A DNA stretch of 64,000 nt from Monarcha castaneiventris obscurior (taxonomy: Eukaryota > Chordata > Aves > Passeriformes > Monarchidae), in the NCBI GenBank assembly GCA_026261815.1, contig JAMPIT010000712.1, positions 1 through 64,000 of the forward strand, written 5' to 3'. Below are positions 46,201-56,435 of the stretch, piece by piece (within the stretch, counting starts at the first letter, position 1; every line of letters starts with the position of its first letter). A program made the position numbers and the translations under genes. The notes under the pieces are model-generated. The model ran no database searches. It saw only the letters and a list, made by a program, of their open reading frames with translations, and had not been told where the DNA came from.

Positions 46201-47790
46201 ACCACTTATTCCCTCTTTTTCCTGGTTGCATCCAGCTCCCACAAAGCCTTAGGCCATGGGTTCTTCTCACTCCTTGTTTCTCCTCCACTGAATTCCTCAT
46301 GGCTTGTGGGAACAGAAAGCAGAAATATTTAAATTATGTCTGCTCAGCAGCTGCCCCTTACACCTCAAACCCACTTTTATACAAGTTTATATGATTTTAA
46401 ATTATTACATTATTAATATTCCCAACACCTCATTCCCCATGCACACACTTAGCACAGTTTTTAATCTCATTGTCAAGATATTTTCCAACTTTCTGACTTT
46501 TTTTTTTTTTCTCAAAACACCATCCTTAAAGATGTTTTTTCCTGCTGTTTAGGACACTGTGATCGAGTTTGATGTCTTTGATCCCTCCTGTTTGATCCCT
46601 TCCTGCCCTGATTACTGGACCTACGCTGGCTCTTTGACCACTCCCCCCCTCACTGAATCAGTCACATGGATCATTAAGAAGAAGCCAATAGAGGTGGACG
46701 AGGATCAGGTAAATCTCAATTTTCCTTTCAGATCACTCCTCTTGCTGCCACAGAGGGGAAGATGCACAGAACCAGTTCTTTACCAGCAATTCTCTGTGAA
46801 AACACAGAAATTCGCTGTGTTTTCACAGAGATTTATGACTGCTTCAACCCAGGATTTGGGGCATTAACAGCCACTAATACTGAAAGACCTAAGATCTCTT
46901 CAAGATGTTTTTCCAGCTTTATTCAACTTTTCTGACTATTCTCAAGAGTTGTAGCTTGATCTATGATGCACAATTCTGGAAGCTGCCCCTTGCAACTTCG
47001 GCAGGTTTTAGGAATTTACTGGAATACTGCACAAGTTTGCTCTCCTTAGCATGATGCAGCCTTTTTTGTGGAGGGAAGGGACAAAGGGAAGATTTTGTGA
47101 AATGGAGATTGTTAACAGAGAACTACAGGCATAGTGTGGCATTCTTTTAAACTGAAATTTTTCTCAGTTTTTCTTTTTTTCTTGGCTGTTTACTCTCATT
47201 TTTTATGGCACAGCAGCGACTTACCATTGGAATGAGCATTAAAAGCTGATTTACTGCATACTTTATTTTAATCCCAGTGAGAGAAGAACTCTGGGGATTG
47301 GTGCTTTTTGGGGTTCCTTTTATTCTGGGTGCCAGGGAAGGGCATAAACAGAGGTTGGATGAAGTATTCAAATGGAAATGGCTCTCTGAGGTGTGCCACG
47401 TTTGGGATTTAATTTCCCTGAGCATGGCAGATGACTGATAATTCCCCCATGCTGGGGTGGCTATGGGATAATCTTTAGCACACGTACCAAAGGTGTTGGT
47501 GCTCAAATCCCTCAGAGAGCAAACCCAGCGCTACCTTTGATTTTCGCTTCTTCTCCAAACATAAATCCTTGCTTTTTTCTGTGAAATCCCTACCTGGGGG
47601 ATCACTGGCGGGGGGTGCCTCACGTGGCCCATTTCTGCTTTCCCAGCTGGAGGCCTTTCGGATGCTGCTGTTCACGTCTGACGGCGAGGAGGAGAAGAGG
47701 ATGGTGGACAACTTCAGGCCGCTGCAGCCGCTGATGAACCGCACGGTGCGCGCGTCCTTCCGGCCCCAGGCACAGCAGGTCAGGCCTTAG
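31171..47790 (+). CDS. Mitochondrial carbonic anhydrase V (CA5A locus), seven coding exons
   Basis: Zinc enzyme of the mitochondrial matrix interconverting CO2 and bicarbonate, supplying bicarbonate for ureagenesis and pyruvate carboxylation. Coding exons: 31171-31294 (or 38296-38419), 39490-39687, 43505-43623, 44637-44732, 45166-45228, 46553-46708 and 47647-47790; together 900 bp, 299 residues (human CA5A about 305). The 119-bp third and 63-bp fifth exons are typical of the alpha family. Zinc ligands are His124, His126 and His149 (94, 96, 119 in CA II numbering); Glu136 and Thr229 match Glu106 and Thr199. Tyr94 replaces the proton-shuttle His64, the CA V signature. Position beside SLC7A5 says CA5A, yet residues such as [11 protein letters not shown] resemble CA5B more, so the symbol is by synteny. 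Confidence 0.95.
31295..37280 (+). other. CA5A intron 1, part upstream of the minisatellite; no gene seen
   Basis: AT-rich intron sequence without a recognisable exon. It contains a short tandem duplication near 34461-34526 with TTGTCTGCCCTGCAGAC twice, an A-run near 34240 and a long T-run near 36962-36981. Short open frames show no domain and no consistent splice sites. Confidence 0.6.
37281..38060. repeat. Minisatellite upstream of the second CA5A first exon
   Basis: Degenerate repeats based on CTTTTGGTGTGAGGGGA, about 25-35 bp each, grouped into a higher-order unit of about 170 bp. Clear copies begin with GTGCTATTTTGG at 37619, 37789 and 37957, giving spacings of 170 and 168 bp; a more diverged copy lies at about 37440-37618. 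The unit is unrelated to the large satellite at 1-28098. The array ends roughly 230 bases before the ATG at 38296, so it borders or overlaps any promoter there. Confidence 0.85.
38061..38500 (+). promoter_or_regulatory. CpG-rich stretch around the second CA5A first exon
   Basis: Dense CpG and GC-rich runs (for example GGGCCGGGCCGGGC near 38244) from the end of the minisatellite past the exon donor. No TATA-like motif is seen near the ATG. Composition fits a CpG-island promoter with broad expression, contrasting with the TATA promoter at 31053. No direct evidence of transcription is available. Confidence 0.6.
38296..38419 (+). CDS. CA5A alternative first coding exon (second presequence)
   Basis: ATG at 38296 opens 41 codons plus one base, then donor GTGAGT. 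Length (124 bp) and phase are identical to the exon at 31171. The peptide starts [15 protein letters not shown] and is Arg-rich without acidic residues until Asp40, a good mitochondrial presequence. Its CSLGACC part aligns, one residue shifted, with CSLAACS of the upstream exon, suggesting an exon duplication. It splices in frame to 39490 (...LRDA-LHPLW). An in-frame ATG at 38152 could extend it by 48 Arg/Gly-rich residues. I rank it below the upstream exon because it is less like CA5B. Confidence 0.65.
39490..39687 (+). CDS. CA5A coding exon 2
   Basis: 198 bp after acceptor CTTGCAG, ending at donor GTAAGC. It encodes [14 protein letters not shown], then the family signature RQSPINI, and ends shortly after [12 protein letters not shown]. 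Tyr94 (CA II position 64) is here. Phase 1 in, phase 1 out. Confidence 0.95.
41184..41294 (-). other. Exon-like open segment antisense in CA5A intron 2, unrecognised
   Basis: From an ATG at 41294 the minus strand reads 37 codons beginning [19 protein letters not shown] and ending exactly at a donor-like GTAAGA (41183-41178). The peptide is an acidic cluster followed by a basic part ([12 protein letters not shown]). Codon-like composition and the exact donor are suggestive, but no acceptor or neighbouring exon was found and I do not recognise the protein. It may be chance or a gene fragment. Confidence 0.25.
42063..42210 (-). mobile_element. CR1 3'-end fragment
   Basis: Begins ATCACAGAATCCCAGG and continues with the CR1 tail (GGTTTGGGTGGGAAGGGACC, then CTGCCATGAGCAGGGACACC). 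The 3' end is on the left, so the element is on the minus strand and severely 5'-truncated. Confidence 0.85.
42557..42612 (+). mobile_element. Short CR1-like tail
   Basis: ATCTTAAAGCTCTTTTCCAG followed by CCTAAATGATTCTCTGAT resembles the last ~55 bases of a CR1 3' end in plus orientation. The match is short and diverged. Confidence 0.55.
43505..43623 (+). CDS. CA5A coding exon 3 (zinc ligands)
   Basis: 119 bp between acceptor TTTTCTAG and donor GTATGA. It encodes [18 protein letters not shown] with zinc ligands His124 and His126, and GSEHTVD with Glu136. The 119-bp length is the usual one in alpha carbonic anhydrases. Confidence 0.96.
43624..44636 (+). other. CA5A intron 3; nothing further recognised
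   Basis: About 1 kb of ordinary intron sequence. An A-rich stretch lies near 44440-44465. No repeats or exons recognised. Confidence 0.7.
44637..44732 (+). CDS. CA5A coding exon 4 (third zinc ligand)
   Basis: 96 bp after acceptor TTTCAG, ending at donor GTAATT. It encodes LHLVHWN with His149 as third zinc ligand, and [12 protein letters not shown]. Phase 0 on both sides. Confidence 0.96.
45030..45105 (+). mobile_element. CR1-type 3'-end fragment
   Basis: GGACTGGATGATCTCCAGAG followed by a tail ending CCTAAACATTCTGTGA is the typical end of a CR1 copy in plus orientation, in CA5A intron 4. Confidence 0.75.
45166..45228 (+). CDS. CA5A coding exon 5
   Basis: 63 bp (21 codons) after acceptor CCCTGCAG, ending at donor GTCAGT. 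It encodes [21 protein letters not shown], aligned with the family's short fifth exon. Confidence 0.93.
45229..46552 (+). other. CA5A intron 5; nothing further recognised
   Basis: About 1.3 kb of AT-rich intron ending in a long pyrimidine stretch near 46499-46515 before the exon 6 acceptor. No repeat family or exon recognised. Confidence 0.7.
46553..46708 (+). CDS. CA5A coding exon 6 (active-site threonine)
   Basis: 156 bp after acceptor TGTTTAG, ending at donor GTAAAT. It encodes [20 protein letters not shown], including Thr229 (CA II Thr199), which orients the zinc-bound hydroxide, and the following Thr. Phase 0 on both sides. Confidence 0.96.
46709..47646 (+). other. CA5A intron 6; nothing further recognised
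   Basis: About 0.9 kb of intron. An imperfect inverted repeat, TTCTCTGTGAAAACACAGAA with its partner, lies near 46789-46835. No exon recognised. Confidence 0.65.
47647..47790 (+). CDS. CA5A last coding exon and stop
   Basis: 144 bp after acceptor TTCCCAG. It encodes [20 protein letters not shown], then [17 protein letters not shown], ending QQVRP and TAG at 47788-47790. The GC-rich exon shows no lesion. The C-terminal tail is shorter than the long tail of human CA5B. Confidence 0.95.
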   Translation: MEAFRMLLFTSDGEEEKRMVDNFRPLQPLMNRTVRASFRPQAQQVRP

Positions 47791-47823
47791 ATGGCCCCAG
47801 CAGCCTCACCCAGCCCTCTGGGT

Positions 47824-48490
47824 GATCTGTCCTTTGTGTGCAGCCCTTTCGCAGCCACTGCCCCTTGGTCTTGGCTAGAGAAGCCGTGGGGGTTTTTTAG
47901 TTTTGCTTTTTTTTTTTTTTCTTTTTTTGAAGAGGTGAATAATGTTAACCCGTAACAAATGGGCTTGGTCTAAGGCAGGGATGGATGTAAGGGTTTTGAT
48001 AGTTAAAGGAAAAATAAAGGAAAATAAGATCTGTCCTTTGTGTGCAGCCCTTTCACAGCCAGTGCCCCTTGGTCTTGGCTAGAGAAGCCGTGGGGGTTTT
48101 TTAGTTTTTCTTTTTTTTTTCTTTTTTTGAAGAGGTGAGTAATGTTAACTTGTAATGAATGGGCTTGCTCTAAGGCAGGGATGGATGTAAGGAAGTGTTT
48201 TGACAGTTAAAGGAAAAGTAAGGATAGGAAAAATAAGGACAGTTAAAGAAAAAATAAAGGAAAATAAGAAAGAAAAAATAAAGGAAAATAAGATCTGTCC
48301 TTTGTGTGCAGCCCTTTCGCAGCCACTGCCCCTTGGTCTTGGCTAGAGAAGCCGGGGGGGGTTTTTAGTTTTGCTTTTTTTTTTTTTTGGAGAGGTGAAT
48401 AATGTTAACCCGTAACAAATGGGCTTGCTCTAAGGCAGGGATGGATAGAAGGAAGTGTTTTGACAGTTAAAGGAGAAATAGGGATAGGAG
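47824..48490 (+). repeat. Threefold tandem repeat directly after the CA5A stop
   Basis: Three copies of a unit starting GATCTGTCCTTTGTGTGCAG at 47824, 48028 and 48292, with spacings of 204 and 264 bp. The middle copy is lengthened by extra A-rich AAAATAAAGG repeats. Each unit carries a poly-T stretch and, between units, AATAAA-containing A-rich sequence, so several weak polyadenylation signals arise inside the 3' UTR. Confidence 0.88.
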
Positions 48491-50004
48491 AGCTCATCCC
48501 CTGCCCCTTCTCTGAGTTGTTCTGTGTGTCTTCAAATGCTCTTCCAGTGCCTTGCATGAATTAATAATCCTGGGTAAAAGTAGTTAGGAAGGAGGAAGTG
48601 AGAAGAAGTGAAAAATACGAGTACTGATCAGATCCTTTTGGGGAATTGTTTGATGTCTGAGAAGAGAGCTGGAAGGGAACTAGCTCGTCTCAGAGACATC
48701 TTTACCTTCTTCCTTTTTCCTTGGATGACAAGGAGAAGGACAAAAATGACTTCAGGATCTCTTTCCATTCTGTTGGCTGCACATTCCATGTTTGATGTGG
48801 GTGCCACAGAATGCCCACTGTAACTACACCAAGAGCCAGAAGACTTTTTCTAAAACCTTGTAACAAACGTAGAAGCTTTTGGCTTTGGCAGCTTTTGCTC
48901 TCTTGTGTTAATAATGTATCAGGAGAAGAGAATTCAACAGTATCTCAAGACTGGCAAGAGCAGCAAATTAGGTGAAAATGTCCAATTGATCCCGGGAAAT
49001 TGATCATGTCAAATGAAAGCAAGATTAGATAAGGCCCACCTGACCCTCCCAGTGGGATTAGGGGGGAAAAAACCCCAAACCAGTTCCTGAAACCTGTGCT
49101 AGGACAGTATGGACAAAATGCAGCACTCAGAAAGGAGTTTTATTTCAGTAACTCACAAAGTTTTGCCTTGAGATGTATTTTCCTATGAAAAGACTTACCC
49201 AGCTTCAGGGCAAGTGGGGACCAGTTTGTTTTTATTGCACCTTATGGTAATGAGGTCCAGTGGGGGCTGGAATTGATTTGTGGACCAAGCAGAGCTGCTG
49301 TGTGAGCTGCCAGCTCCGAGCCTTTTCCAGGGGTTAGGGTCCAGCTGCCCCAGGAATTACCTACCTCTCACATCCTACTACTGCTAATTTCCTCTCAAGC
49401 ACCTTTCTCTCTGGCTCTTCATGCTCTGCTGTGTTTAGCAAATGAAATTCATGCACCAGATTTCAGATGAGGAGCAGCTCTGGCTGTGAACTCCCTGGGC
49501 AATCTCCATGGGTTGTGTTTGAGGAGTCTTTTGAGGAATCTTTCCTCCCTCTGTTTGATTCCTGGTGGGATTCAGCACAAATAAAGCCACGACCTGGCTT
49601 GGCAGTGCTAAATCCAGACCTTTCCAATTGGTACTTTTGTTATTTTAAAGTCCAAGTGTTCCGTTTCAAAGCACCTTAACACTTTTCAGTGTGACCCTGA
49701 TGATTTTAAGGGTTTGGGACAATCTTGTTGAACCAGTTCAGTGCCCAGATCCTGCCTTTCCTTCCTCCATAGCTCTACCTCAGTCTGTTGTTAGGGTGCA
49801 ACAGTTGTGCCTTTGTCCCCTGAGACATGGCCACTTCCACTGGAGTGAGTCTGGGTGGTAAAAGGAAGAAAATCTCCTTCTGTCCCAGTGTAGGATGTTT
49901 TTCCTGCAGGGAATTCAGTGTGGCAGTGGAGCTCTTGCATTTCACCATTTCCCCCCAGCCCTCCCTTCCTGGGGGAACATTTCCATCTCAGTTGTGCCAT
50001 CTCT

Positions 50005-50130
50005 CTTTGGATGGGGCTGGGAGCAGCCTGGGATACTGGAAGGTGTCCCTGCCATGGCAGGGGTGGGACAGGGATGAGCTTTAAGGTCCTTTCCCACCCA
50101 AACCATTCCATGGTTTTCTGATTCCATGAT
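50005..50130 (+). mobile_element. CR1 3'-end fragment
   Basis: CAGCCTGGGATACTGGAAGG through CTTTCCCACCCAAACCATTC, ending GATTCCATGAT, is a CR1 tail in plus orientation downstream of CA5A. Confidence 0.8.
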
Positions 50131-52251
50131 CTCAGTTGAACTCTGCAGTCTTTGCCATCATCACACAGACTTTTAGCCACAAAAACACATCAGTGATGAT
50201 TTTGCTGGAGAATGATACATTCCAAAATGAAGCTGGAAGGAATATCTACAGTTCTGGCAATAGGAAAAATGATTATTTTACTTTTTGCCTGAATATATAA
50301 TAATAATAAACATGGCCCAGTCATTAAGTTTGAGATTTTTGTTCAGTGCTGTTCTTGCAGACACTTTTCTGAGGGGAACCCTGGAGAAAGATGGCAGCAG
50401 CTCAGATATTTTTCTACTCATTAATAGAAAAAATTTTAATACAAAGACATCTTAATGTTGCCTTTTAATTCAAAATAGAACTGCCTCAGCAGCACTGGGC
50501 TGTAGGTGCATCAATCTCCTTATCATTTATGAATGGATCTTTTAAAAAGCTTTTGTAACTTCTCTATTTTTTAATTGCCTTTGTAATTTCCACTGAGTTT
50601 GGAAGAATCTCCAGCTGATCCAGCTTTCCCAACAAACCCAAAATGCAGATTTTCTTTGGGAACTGCCAGGGTGTAACTGTTCAAGTTCAGCTTCTCTGTA
50701 ACTCTGCAGCAGCCTCACACCCACCGAGTTCTCCAGGGTTCCACTCAATCAGATTTTCTCCCTGGATGTGTAAATCCCTTTGGATCCCTGCATCCACCAA
50801 AAGGGGTGTGGGATATTCCCTTCCCAGTGATCCAGTTAAAGTTCTCAGAGAATTTATTTAAAGTTCTCACAGAGATTTACTTTGTTCAAGCATTGCCATG
50901 GAAGCTTTGTTAGAGAACAGTGAATTATCCACTCACACAGTTAAGCTGTATCCACATTGACATCAAATCACACCTCTTTGTACTGACATGAAATGAATAA
51001 ATTCCAATTTCAGCACTGATCACTTCAAATACCCGGAAACAGGGTTAATGTAGATTAAAAAGTAACTCTGCTGTGTTACAAAAAGAAATTTTACAGGGGT
51101 TTTGGTACATTTATTTTGCTGTTTTTTGAGTCCTTCATTTTTGTGTAGTGTTCAAGCATCTCCTTAAGGCAGGCTGAGCTCAGCTACAGGGCAGATTGTT
51201 GGAATTTAATCTGGAAATGAACATAAAGGGGTTGTTTGGTTTGGTTTTTTTGTTTTTTCAGTTTTAACCTTTCTGTTACAATGATTTTATTGACCTTGTA
51301 AATGTTAACTTGTGGAAAATAATCGTGTGCCTGCACACGTGTGTAAAACCAGAGATGGGATGGAATCCCTGTGCCTTATCCTCTCAGGAATTCTCAGGGA
51401 TTTCTGTGTGGAAAAATGATTTAATTGTTGAGTTAGAGCTGATTTTTGTGATGATTTTGCACAATTAAGTGAAAGAGGAATCTTTGGGCTCTTTTGGGTG
51501 GCACAATACGAAAGGGTCAAAGCAAATATTTGTATTTTCCTTGCATTAGAGTCACTTTATTACTAAATACTGCCCTGGGAGGCTTTCCTGGGGCAGCAGG
51601 TCCTAGGAATTAAAGACTGTTACAGGAATAATTCTGGGACAATTCCCTGGAAAGGGAGGAGAAGGTTTGGAGCATGGAGCTGTGTCTGAGCTGGGCCTGA
51701 CTTCAGCTGCCTTTCAGTCTTGCTCTGAAATGCTGCTTTTACCTTGTCCTTGGTGATGTCATAATTGGGACAACTTCCTGTGGCCTTGGAATGTTTGATC
51801 CCTGTTCCCACATTCCAGAACTTTCACTCTTCAGGTGTTCCTGACCACTTTTGTGCTGCCTTCTGTCGGCACAGAGGAGTCTCCCCTCGTTTTGAAAGCT
51901 CAAAAATTGGAGTTTGCTTTGATCTCCACGGGTTTTTAGAGGACTGGAATTCTGCTTTGGAGGAAGGGTCCGTCCGTGCCTTAATCTGGGGTGTTTTAAC
52001 TTGTATTTCCTGGCACATCTTGGCTTTTTTTTCCTTGATGCATCTCGTTTTTGTGGCCTTTGTTACATTGTGTATTTCATGTCTGGTACCTGCCTGATCA
52101 TAACTGACTGAAATCACTGTCTCTGCAGCCACCACCTGGAACAGGGAGTGGTTTCTTTTCCTGGGATCCAGGCCCTTTCCCTGAGTTTTTCCCTGATGTA
52201 TAGAACCTTTCAGCTGCTGCATTTTACACTGTTACATTAGTGTGCAACTAC

Positions 52252-52257
52252 AATAAA
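52252..52257 (+). promoter_or_regulatory. Candidate CA5A polyadenylation signal (distal)
   Basis: AATAAA followed within ~20-40 bases by GT-rich sequence (CTGTGCCTGTATCTCGTTGT), a good cleavage context. It would give a 3' UTR of about 4.5 kb. Other AATAAA hexamers closer to the stop (near 48013, 49578, 50995) are possible alternatives. Confidence 0.45.
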
Positions 52258-52299
52258 GGAACAGAGAAACCTGTGCCTGTATCTCGTTGTGTAATTAAG

Positions 52300-55200
52300 C
52301 TTTTCAAGTAAAAAAAAAGAAAAATCAGATTTCCTGTCAAAGAAAATACTCAGATTTGTCTTTGGGAAAGCCCCAGTTCATTAGGAGTGGAGTCTGATCA
52401 GCTGTCAGATGTTCTGTGATACTTCCAAGCTCTGAAAGACTCTGCTGAACTGTGTTAGAATGAAAGCACAATGAGCTCTCTGTGCTGCTGTGCTGATGAA
52501 GGGAATCTCATGATTGATCACATCCAGCTCGATGCCACAGGCCATCTCCAGCAGGATTGCAGGATCTCTGCTGAGCTCCTGCACTGGACACTGCCCATTA
52601 AACTGAACCTGTCAGCTGAGCTCCTTCCTCTGTCCTGTCACTGGCCTTGGCAAAGCTGAGCCTTGAGCCCATGTGTGCTGTGACTTGGTGCTTGTGGCTA
52701 CACAAATGCTGTCAAATCACCCTAAAATACCCCTTTAAATAAATTAAATTACTGATATCAATTAGAAGTTGATATAAGAGTGGGTTTAGGTTAGATATTG
52801 GGAAGGAATCCTTCCCTGTGAGGGTGCTGAGGCCCTGGCACAGGGTGCCCAGAGAAGCTGTGGCTGCCCCTGGATCCCTGGCAGTGCCCAAGGCCAGGCT
52901 GGGCAGGGTTTGGAGCAACCTGGGATGGTGGAAGGTGTCAGGGTTGGAACTGGATGAGCTTTAATGTCACTTCATCCCAAACCATTCTATGAAAATTGGG
53001 TGAAATAAGCATTAATTTCTCTGTCTCCCAGCTGAGCCACGCTTGGAGTCCAGCTGTCACACAGGTTTTGTTTAGCTGGATTAATCCAAAGAAGTTTCTT
53101 TTGATAGGAAAAACAGGAGATTCCAGTCCTGGTTGAGGAATCCCTCCAGAATAATTGTAGCTGATGTTTACAGAAGGCTCCCCAACTCTGCTGTGAGGTA
53201 GGCAGCCCCATTTTCTTCTGGAGAAAGAGTGCCACAGGTCAGGAGTGAGGCCAGCTCTGCTCTTGTGACCTTTGAATGGTTCTGGAAGCTGCCACCGCTT
53301 CCATTTACCCAGGAAAAGCAGCTCTGAGCTCTTTATCAGCACAGCCGAGGTGTTTGCTGAAGAAATGGGGGATTTGCTGCCAGCAGCAAGGCTGGAGCAA
53401 GGCAGCTTTTCCAAAGAACCGGTTAAAAACATCCCCATGGCTCCTCACAAATGGCCAATTTGCCCCTGCTCCTGCTCATTGTTTGTCCTCCTGACAAAAT
53501 CATTCCTTCCCTCTTCCTTTTTGATGTGCCAAACTCCTGAGTGCCTGAGTGTTAGCACATGGAGAACTGATTGGATAATCAAATAGTCTTCAAAGATCCT
53601 GCGGAATAACTTGGGGGCCTGAGGAGAGCTAATGTTCATGGCAGGGCTGATAACAACACTCGGCATTTGGGAAGTGCTTTGAAGATAATCAAGCACTCTG
53701 GGAACACACCCCAATGCCAGGCTGGTGTTTTCTCAGGAATACAAATGGAAAAACAATTGCAGAATTAAGTCCCGTGCATTAATTTGCAAGAGAGTCAAGT
53801 ATGTGCTTGGCTTGCAACAGGGCAGGTCAGTGGCTGCTGCTCCACTGCCTCTGGAGCCTGGGATTTCCAGGTTCTCAGCTGTGTGTCCAGTAAGAAATTC
53901 CCTTCTGGAAGAATTAGAACAGGATAACTCTGTCCCATGCTTGTGAGAGATGATGGAGATGTCTGTGTGGGTTAATGTGAGGTGTAAAAATGCCCATGGT
54001 GGGATTCTTGGGGCCAGGAGTTGGACTTTGATCCCTGTGGAGATCCTGGTTCTAGGTCATGATTGGCCTTGAGGAGCTTGGCCTGGAGCACTGAAGTAAA
54101 TCCCTCGATGAATGATTTTGTTCCCCCAATACAGAACTGAGTTTAAACATTCATCTGAAAACACCTGAAGCAAATCCTTAATTTCAATCCCAATCCAATG
54201 TGCTGGATCCTGATGTAACAAGGCTGGCACGGGGATAATCCCAAATGTTGTAAGTACCTGCTTCTTTTCCTGATTTCGTGGTCCTGTGAACATTTTACCT
54301 GGGATAAATCATGAAATGCAGTGACAAAAATTGCCTGTAATGGTAAACTGGTAAGGTAAAGAAAGGCTTTTGGGATTCCAGAAAAACCGTGATAAATGTT
54401 TTGTTGTTTGTTTTTAATTAATTGTCAGAATCTTTTCAGTCTCTTCAGGTCCCATTTCTCTTTGAAAACTGGAGAAACATGCTCGGTGTCAAGGTAACTT
54501 CTGTCTTTGCTCTCTTCCTAAATCGGGATGTTTACATGAAGCCAGCAGCAGATTTTTGAGCCCCTGAGCAGCCACTAGATGTCAGGTTGGGATTAGTGCT
54601 CCAAGGGTCGGGCTGGTTGGGATTCCTGCAATGGCGGGAAGTGGTCATGGTGGCAATGAAATGTAACTGAAATGTGCCCTTTTCCCCCCAGAATGTCCAT
54701 CTCACGTTTCCCTGGAGTTCTCTTGGAGAAAACCTTCTGCCCCACCTCCTGCCTGTCTGAAGCATGCACAGAGGGTGCTCCTGGAGGATGGACACCAACC
54801 TTGGGCTGTGGAGCTTGGGCACCACTCCTCGTGTGAAGCAGCTCCTCAGAGGTACCACTTCCCCTCTCAGAGGGCACCTTTGGAATCAGAGCTTCCAGGC
54901 TGGAGCCTCTGAGCTCCTCTCCTGTCCCACCAGAGCAAGAGGGAGTCTGAATTAGCTGAAGGATTGGATCCTTGGACATTGTTGTAGCATCCAAGTGATT
55001 CTCCTTGGATGCACCTCTGCCTTCGCTGAGGCAGGCACTGCCCCTTTTTGCCTGCACGACTGCCAGATTGGTGAATTCTTTTATATTTTCGTTTTGCAAA
55101 CAAGCATTTTTGGTGATTTTGTCGCCTGCCACATTTGAGATCGGTGAATTATTTATTTTGTAGACAAGCCCTTTTGGCGATTTTGGTGTCTGCCAGGAGG

Positions 55201-55380
55201 GGCCGATCCCTGCAGCGCCTCTGCAGAGGTGCAGGTGATGCAGCGCCGGGGCCTTGCCCTGTGCTTGTGCATTCGGATGGAAAAGCCCAGCAGGATGAGG
55301 CCGGGGGGAGCCGGGAGAGGCAGGATCTGCGGGTTTGGACACACACAGGGCTCCGCTCTCCTTTACAGGACCCCACAGAA
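52300..55380. other. Intergenic DNA between CA5A and SLC7A5
   Basis: No gene recognised. It contains one CR1 tail (52783-52993). Long open frames on the minus strand near the right end extend antisense from the CpG island and are not supported as genes. Confidence 0.6.
52783..52993 (+). mobile_element. CR1 3'-end fragment
   Basis: GTTAGATATTGGGAAGGAAT, then CCCAGAGAAGCTGTGGCTGC, ending in AAACCATTCTATGA, all in CR1 order in plus orientation. About 210 bp of the 3' end is present. Confidence 0.88.
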
Positions 55381-55823
55381 CACAGCGCCCTTCCCTGTCA
55401 GCTGAAAGCCGCGGGCGGCCACTTAGGGACACACAGACAGAACGCAGCGCCCATGCAGGGAGGAGAAGGGCCGCTAACACACCCCCCCTGCGGGCAGCTC
55501 GCAGCACCCTGCACCGGGGGCTGGGGCAGAGCTGCGGGGAGCCCGCTCGGCTCCTTCTGTCCCCTTTCGGGCCGGAGGCACGGCCGGAGGCGGCCGGGAT
55601 AAGAGCGATGCGCCGCTGAGCAGCGGGGCCGGGCGGGCACCCAGCGGCTGCCGCGCAAGCCGGGGGCGCTGCACCGTCCCCCCCTCGCTCCTGCCCTCCT
55701 CCTGCCGCTCTCCTCCTCCTCCTCCTCCCCCCGGAAAGGAGCCCGGCCCACCGCCGCCGGAACAAAAGGGGCGGCCGAAGGTGGCGGCGTGGCCGCGCCC
55801 GGCGCTCCGCCGCTCCCGCCACC
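55381..55823 (+). promoter_or_regulatory. SLC7A5 CpG-island promoter and 5' UTR
   Basis: Strongly CpG-rich DNA leading into the SLC7A5 start codon, with a GC box GGGGCGG at 55768-55774 and no evident TATA box near the expected start. The island continues through exon 1 to about 56410. The ATG sits in a near-ideal context, GCCACCATGT. Confidence 0.8.
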
Positions 55824-56415
55824 ATGTCCGCCAGCGGCGGCAGCTCCCCCGGCAATGCCGTGAAGAAGCGGAGCCCCGCCGGCTCGGCCGGCTCGGCCGC
55901 CTCGCTGGCGCAGGAAGAGGAGAAGCAGGCGATGGAGAAGATGCTGGAAGGAGCGCAGGAAAACGGCTGTGCCCGCTCGCCGTCGCCCTGCGGCTCGGCG
56001 GAGGGGGTGACCCTGCAGCGGAACATCACCCTGCTGAACGGCGTGGCCATCATCGTGGGCACCATCATCGGCTCCGGCATCTTCGTCACCCCCACGGGCG
56101 TGCTGCGGGAGGCCGGCTCGCCGGGGCTGTCGCTCGTGGTCTGGGCCGTGTGCGGCGCCTTCTCCATCGTGGGCGCGCTGTGCTACGCCGAGCTCGGCAC
56201 CACCATCACCAAGTCCGGCGGGGACTACGCCTACATGCTGGAGGTGTACGGCTCCCTGCCCGCCTTCCTCAAGCTCTGGATAGAGCTGCTCATCATCCGG
56301 CCCTCCTCGCAGTACATCGTGGCTCTGGTGTTCGCCACTTACCTGCTCAAGCCCATCTTCCCCACCTGCCCCGTGCCCGACGAGGCCGCCAAGCTGGTGG
56401 CCTGTCTGTGTGTCC
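55824..56415 (+). CDS. SLC7A5 (LAT1) first coding exon, partial gene
   Basis: Light chain of the SLC7A5/SLC3A2 heterodimer, a plasma-membrane exchanger of large neutral amino acids. The exon encodes 197 residues plus one base before the donor GTAAGT. Residues 1-65 are the cytoplasmic N-terminus. TM1 (~68-92) carries the substrate-binding GSGIF motif at 83-87, followed by VTPTGVL. TM2 covers ~101-122 (CYAELGTTI), and residues ~137-178 hold the TM3 region with [12 protein letters not shown]. Cys182 in FPTCP corresponds to the Cys that disulfide-bonds to SLC3A2. The exon ends at CLCV, as in the human gene. Remaining exons lie beyond the right edge. Confidence 0.96.
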
Positions 56416-56435
56416 GTAAGTAGCCGCTCGTGGCT

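Noticed and set aside
54593..56167. 524-codon minus-strand open frame over the SLC7A5 island
   Set aside because: Its N-terminal part is antisense to SLC7A5 exon 1, and the rest runs through CpG-rich promoter DNA. High GC removes stop codons by chance.
55781..56419. 212-codon plus-strand frame overlapping SLC7A5 exon 1
   Set aside because: Out-of-frame shadow of SLC7A5. The true frame from 55824 encodes recognisable transporter segments.
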